NCBI RefSeq assembly: GCF_018324205.1
Contig: NZ_AP023356.1
Coordinates: forward strand, 3,675,501-3,739,500
DNA: 64,000 nucleotides
From: Actinoplanes ianthinogenes
GTDB taxonomy: Bacteria; Actinomycetota; Actinomycetes; Mycobacteriales; Micromonosporaceae
Reading direction: 5' to 3'
Position numbers and translations under genes: made by a program. The notes below the pieces were generated by a model, which worked only from the letters and a program-made list of their open reading frames with translations, was not told where the DNA came from and made no database searches. This document shows positions 61,131 through 64,000 of this stretch, piece after piece (positions within the stretch are counted from its first letter, which is position 1; the number at the start of each line of letters is the position of its first letter).

Positions 61131-61844
61131 CTAGACAGCTGGTTTACGCAGCACGTAACCCACCCCGCGGAGCGTGTGGATCAGGCGCGGCTGCACATTG
61201 TCCACCTTCCGGCGCAGGTAGGAGATGTACGACTCGACGATGTTGTCGTCACCACGGAAGTCGTACTTCCACACGTGATCGAGGATCTGCGCCTTGGAGA
61301 GCACCCGGTTCGCGTTCAGCATCAGGTAACGCAGGAGCTTGAACTCGGTCGGCGAGAGCTGCACCCGGCTGCCCGCCCGGTAGACCTCATGGGTCTCCTC
61401 GTCGAGCTCCAGATCGGCGAAGACCAGCCGGGACGGCTGCTCCTCACCGGCCGTGGTGCGGCGCAGGACGGCGCGGATCCGGGCGGTGAGCTCCTCCAGG
61501 CTGAACGGCTTGGTGACGTAGTCGTCGCCGCCCAGAGTGAGCCCACGGATCTTGTCGTCAGTGCCGTCCCGGGCGGTCAGGAAGACCACCGGGGTGCGCT
61601 GCCCGCCCTCGCGCATCAGCCGGATGACCTCGAAGCCGTCGAGGTCGGGGAGCATGACGTCGAGCACGACCAGGTCGGGCGAGGCGCTGCGGGCCGCGCT
61701 GACCGCGGCGCTGCCGCTGGTCGCGGTGGTGACGTCGAACCCGGCGAAGCGCAGGCTGGCGGAGAGCAACTCGAGGATGTTCGCGTCGTCCTCGACGACG
61801 AGCAGCTTCGCCTCACTCTGCTTGGGCTGGGTCTGAGCGGCCAT
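61131..61844 (-). CDS. OmpR-family response regulator (MprA-like)
   Basis: 237 aa. Receiver domain with VVEDDANI and phosphoacceptor Asp in VVLDVMLPD, conserved Lys in VTKPFS, then winged-helix DNA-binding domain with LSPTEFKLLRYL and IHTLRGVGYVL. ATG 61844 chosen for GAGAGG upstream. Leads the RR-HK-HtrA operon and is likely autoregulated. Confidence 0.95.
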   Translation of the reverse strand: MAAQTQPKQSEAKLLVVEDDANILELLSASLRFAGFDVTTATSGSAAVSAARSASPDLVVLDVMLPDLDGFEVIRLMREGGQRTPVVFLTARDGTDDKIRGLTLGGDDYVTKPFSLEELTARIRAVLRRTTAGEEQPSRLVFADLELDEETHEVYRAGSRVQLSPTEFKLLRYLMLNANRVLSKAQILDHVWKYDFRGDDNIVESYISYLRRKVDNVQPRLIHTLRGVGYVLRKPAV

Positions 61845-61947
61845 GCCGCCATCCTCTCCCCGGCCGCTGCGCCCCTGCTGCGGGCTCGCTGAAAATTTTC
61901 TGTGAGGAGCATTTCCCACCCGGGCGGGTCCAGCGAACTGCCAGACG

Positions 61948-62712
61948 TCACGCAGCCAATCGGTAGCCGTGCCCGGCCATGCTGCGCTGCGCCGCCCGGG
62001 CCAGGACCCGCCGGTCCGCGCCCGCGGCCGGCCGCAACGCCGGCGCGGTGATCACGGTGATCGTCGTGCGGCGCGTGCGGGCGATCCGGCGGATCGAGTC
62101 GAGCAGCGTGTCGTCGCCGATGAACGACGCCTCGGCGGTGTCGTAGGAGATCGAGGCCGGCACCACCGGGGCGCCCGCGTCGATCGCCGACTGGAAGAAC
62201 GCGGGGCGGAAGTCGCCACGCTCGGCCCCGCAGTACGTCGTGCCCTCCGGGAACACCGCGACCGACCGGCCGGCCCGCAGCGCGGCCGTCACCTCGCCCA
62301 CCGTCTCCGGCAGCGACCGCGGCCGCCCACGGTCGACGAAGATCGTGCCGATCCGGCCGGCCAGTTCGCCCACCGCCGGCCAGGCCCGCACGTCGTGCTT
62401 GGCCACCAGGTGTGCCGGCGTCACCGCCACCAGCGCCAGGATGTCCAGCCAGGAGATGTGGTTGGCGACCAGCAGGCTGCCCGGGCGCGGCGCCGGGCCG
62501 CGCACCACCAGCCGTACCCCGAGCACCGCGAGCAGCGCGCGGGCCAGGGCGCGCAGCACGACGCCGCCGAGCATCGCCGGCAGCAGGCCGATCAGCAGCA
62601 CGCCGAACACCGCGGCCACCCGCAGGCCGGCCGTCCACCGGGTGGCGTGCGGCCCGGCGCCCGACCGGCACCGGTCGCCGCACGCCGAGACCGGCTGCCA
62701 GAGCGCGGTCAT
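61948..62712 (-). CDS. olsA: Lyso-lipid acyltransferase, probable lyso-ornithine lipid O-acyltransferase
   Basis: 254 aa. One N-terminal helix, then PlsC domain with NHISWLD (HxxxxD), FPEGTTYCG and PASISYD. Coupled by a 4-bp overlap to an OlsB-like gene, which points to addition of the second acyl chain to lyso-ornithine lipid rather than to lysophosphatidate. The assignment rests on context. Confidence 0.82.
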   Translation of the reverse strand: MTALWQPVSACGDRCRSGAGPHATRWTAGLRVAAVFGVLLIGLLPAMLGGVVLRALARALLAVLGVRLVVRGPAPRPGSLLVANHISWLDILALVAVTPAHLVAKHDVRAWPAVGELAGRIGTIFVDRGRPRSLPETVGEVTAALRAGRSVAVFPEGTTYCGAERGDFRPAFFQSAIDAGAPVVPASISYDTAEASFIGDDTLLDSIRRIARTRRTTITVITAPALRPAAGADRRVLARAAQRSMAGHGYRLAA

Positions 62713-63470
62713 CGGGTCGCTCCGAGGAAGTGCCGACGGTACCGCGGGTCCAGCCGGTCCATCGAGAACAGCACGTAGAAGTCCACGCAGTCGAAGTCCG
62801 GGTCGTACGCCGGCTCGCCGCAGATCCAGCTGCCCAGCCGCAGATAGCCCTTGAGCAGCGGGGGCACCGCCACCTTGGGGTCCGGCGTCAGGCCCGCCGG
62901 GACCGTCCACGGGTGGCGCGGGCGGATCCGCAGCGCCGGCGGGGCCAGGTGCTTGGCGTTGATCCGCTCCCGGACGCCGGCCGCGGTGATCCCGCCGTCG
63001 GCCAGCGGCACCGAGGCGCAGCCGCCGAGCCAGCGCAGGTTGTTCAGGTGCAGGTAGCGGGCGATGCCGCTCCACATCAGGTTCATCACCGCGCCGGAGC
63101 GGTGGTCCGGGTGCACGCAGGAGCGGCCGATCTCCACCAGCTGGTCGCGCAGCGGGCGCAGGGCGCTCAGGTCGAACTCGGTGTCGGCGTACCGCCGGCC
63201 GGCCAGCTCGGCGGCGCGCGGCGGGAGCATCCGGTAGGTGCCGACCACGTCCCCGGTCGCGTCGTCGCGCACGATGAGGTGGTCGCAGTAGGCGTCGAAC
63301 TCGTCCACGTCGCGTCCGTCGGCCGCGGTCGTGAGGGTCGCTCCGAGCTCGCCGGCGAAGACGTCGTGACGGAGTCGCTGCGCGGCCTCGACCTGACCGG
63401 TCTCGTCCGCGATGAGGAGGGTGTAGCCGCTGGTCCCGGTGGGTGCGGCGGCCGTCATCAGAACTGCCAT
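62709..63470 (-). CDS. olsB: GNAT-fold N-acyltransferase, probable ornithine N-acyltransferase
   Basis: 253 aa. Family features: LRHDVFAGELGA, GRSCVHPDHRSG, and DPDFDCVDFYVLF near the C-terminus, as in OlsB proteins that join a 3-hydroxyacyl chain from ACP to ornithine's alpha-amine. ATG 63470 is the first start; ATG 63458 four codons later is possible. Overlaps olsA. Ornithine lipids replace phospholipids under phosphate stress in many actinobacteria and proteobacteria. Confidence 0.82.
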   Translation of the reverse strand: MAVLMTAAAPTGTSGYTLLIADETGQVEAAQRLRHDVFAGELGATLTTAADGRDVDEFDAYCDHLIVRDDATGDVVGTYRMLPPRAAELAGRRYADTEFDLSALRPLRDQLVEIGRSCVHPDHRSGAVMNLMWSGIARYLHLNNLRWLGGCASVPLADGGITAAGVRERINAKHLAPPALRIRPRHPWTVPAGLTPDPKVAVPPLLKGYLRLGSWICGEPAYDPDFDCVDFYVLFSMDRLDPRYRRHFLGATR

Positions 63471-63563
63471 GTGACCTGTGTAAGGGTGACACCTGCCGAT
63501 GGCGTGTCGCTTCAGGTGGCGATGTGTGGCCGGTGGATGAACGGCTTGTGCGATGGTCGTGGG

Positions 63564-64000
63564 ATGCGCATCCCGGCACGGTTCAACGGCCCGCCCGGCA
63601 CCGGAAACGGCGGGTGGTGCGCGGGCGTCTTCGCGTCCGCCGCGGGTGCGGACCAGGTGACGCTCCGCCTGCCGCCACCCCTGGAGACCGACCTCGAGAT
63701 CAAAGACCGATTTGTGTACGCCGACAGCCGCGTGATCGCCGAGCTGGGCGAGGGCGACCCCGGCCCGGGCGTCGACCCGGTCCCCTGGGACACCGCGGTC
63801 GCCGCCTCCCGCCACTACCCCGGCTTCACCGCCCACCCGTTCCCCACCTGTTTCGTCTGCGGCCCGGAGCGCGCCGAGGGCGACGGTCTGCGGATCTTCC
63901 CGGGCCGGCTGCCGGACGGCCGGACGGCGGCGCCGTGGACCGCCCCGGACGAGGTGTCGGCGCCGCTGGTGTGGGCCGCGCTGGACTGCCCGGGCGGCTG
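63564..64000 (+). CDS. Hotdog-fold thioesterase-like protein (3' end cut by window edge)
   Basis: About 145 N-terminal residues seen: FNGPPGTGNGGWCAG start, CFVCGPERAEGDGLRIFPG in the middle, VWAALDCPGGW at the edge. These match conserved actinobacterial proteins with a PaaI/hotdog-type thioesterase fold and a CxxC pair; substrate unknown. ATG 63564 is 93 bp from the divergent olsB start. No stop is in the window. Confidence 0.75.
   Translation, partial: MRIPARFNGPPGTGNGGWCAGVFASAAGADQVTLRLPPPLETDLEIKDRFVYADSRVIAELGEGDPGPGVDPVPWDTAVAASRHYPGFTAHPFPTCFVCGPERAEGDGLRIFPGRLPDGRTAAPWTAPDEVSAPLVWAALDCPGG

Overview
This is a contiguous 64 kb piece of a very GC-rich chromosome with GTG and TTG starts, many leaderless-looking promoters (a TANNNT box 6-7 nt before the start codon), and an actinobacterial gene stock: Nei2-type glycosylase, DUF3105/DUF305, PadR plus permease-prefix protein, an MprAB/PepD-like cluster, and CBM-linked chitinases. 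The best guess is a filamentous actinomycete of the Micromonosporaceae, possibly Actinoplanes-like. That placement is inference from gene content only. There are no rRNA genes, no CRISPR array, and no intact insertion sequence or integrase.

Layout. 1-4.7 kb: argS-lysA operon, DUF3105-DUF305 pair, tRNA-Arg(CCG). 4.7-9.0 kb: an accessory stretch at the tRNA 3' end. It holds a ~175-bp direct repeat, carrying a copy of the tRNA end, on both sides of a creatininase-family gene; then AbiEi/AbiEii; then a fusion of two XRE-type HTH regions with a sigma-70 factor. The last three genes are visibly less GC-rich than their surroundings. 9.2-23.8 kb: small metabolic and regulatory genes (oxidoreductase, AraC, STAS, MFS pump, hydrolase/HxlR, CocE hydrolase, Ser/Thr kinase, ArsR-type regulator facing a PEP-mutase-family gene, GH18-like lipoprotein), with a 37-bp tandem repeat at 12.1 kb. 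23.9-28.6 kb: valS, lepB, RTX-like secreted protein, NTF2-like protein. 28.7-35.0 kb: a leftward run of PadR, membrane protein, GH13 enzyme, SDR, two paralogous lipoproteins and a GSP-synthetase-like ATP-grasp gene. 35.1-39.8 kb: DedA, a two-chitinase operon and a GH16 glucanase with a LacI-type operator. 39.9-40.75 kb: gene-free DNA with a 63/64-bp tandem array in which each unit carries two hairpins, followed by a large imperfect palindrome. 40.75-49.2 kb: yidC paralogue, ybdK-type ligase, polysaccharide deacetylase, Nei2, clpP, membrane protein, ddaH-rocD. 49.5-57.7 kb: FHA protein, lipoprotein, acyltransferase-patatin, MerR-thioredoxin, zinc-ribbon protein and a 1055-aa M50/cNMP-binding/FecR-like fusion. 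57.9-64 kb: response regulator-histidine kinase-HtrA cluster, a putative ornithine-lipid operon (olsB-olsA) and a partial gene at the edge.

Themes. Chitin and beta-glucan use (three GH18-type proteins, a GH16 enzyme, a polysaccharide deacetylase), envelope homeostasis (HtrA with its two-component system, ClpP, YidC, LepB, lipoproteins, ornithine lipids) and phage defence/accessory DNA beside tRNA-Arg. The signals most worth following are the XRE-sigma fusion with a palindrome at its promoter, the tRNA-end duplication, the double-hairpin array, and a ~100-bp dispersed repeat seen three times.
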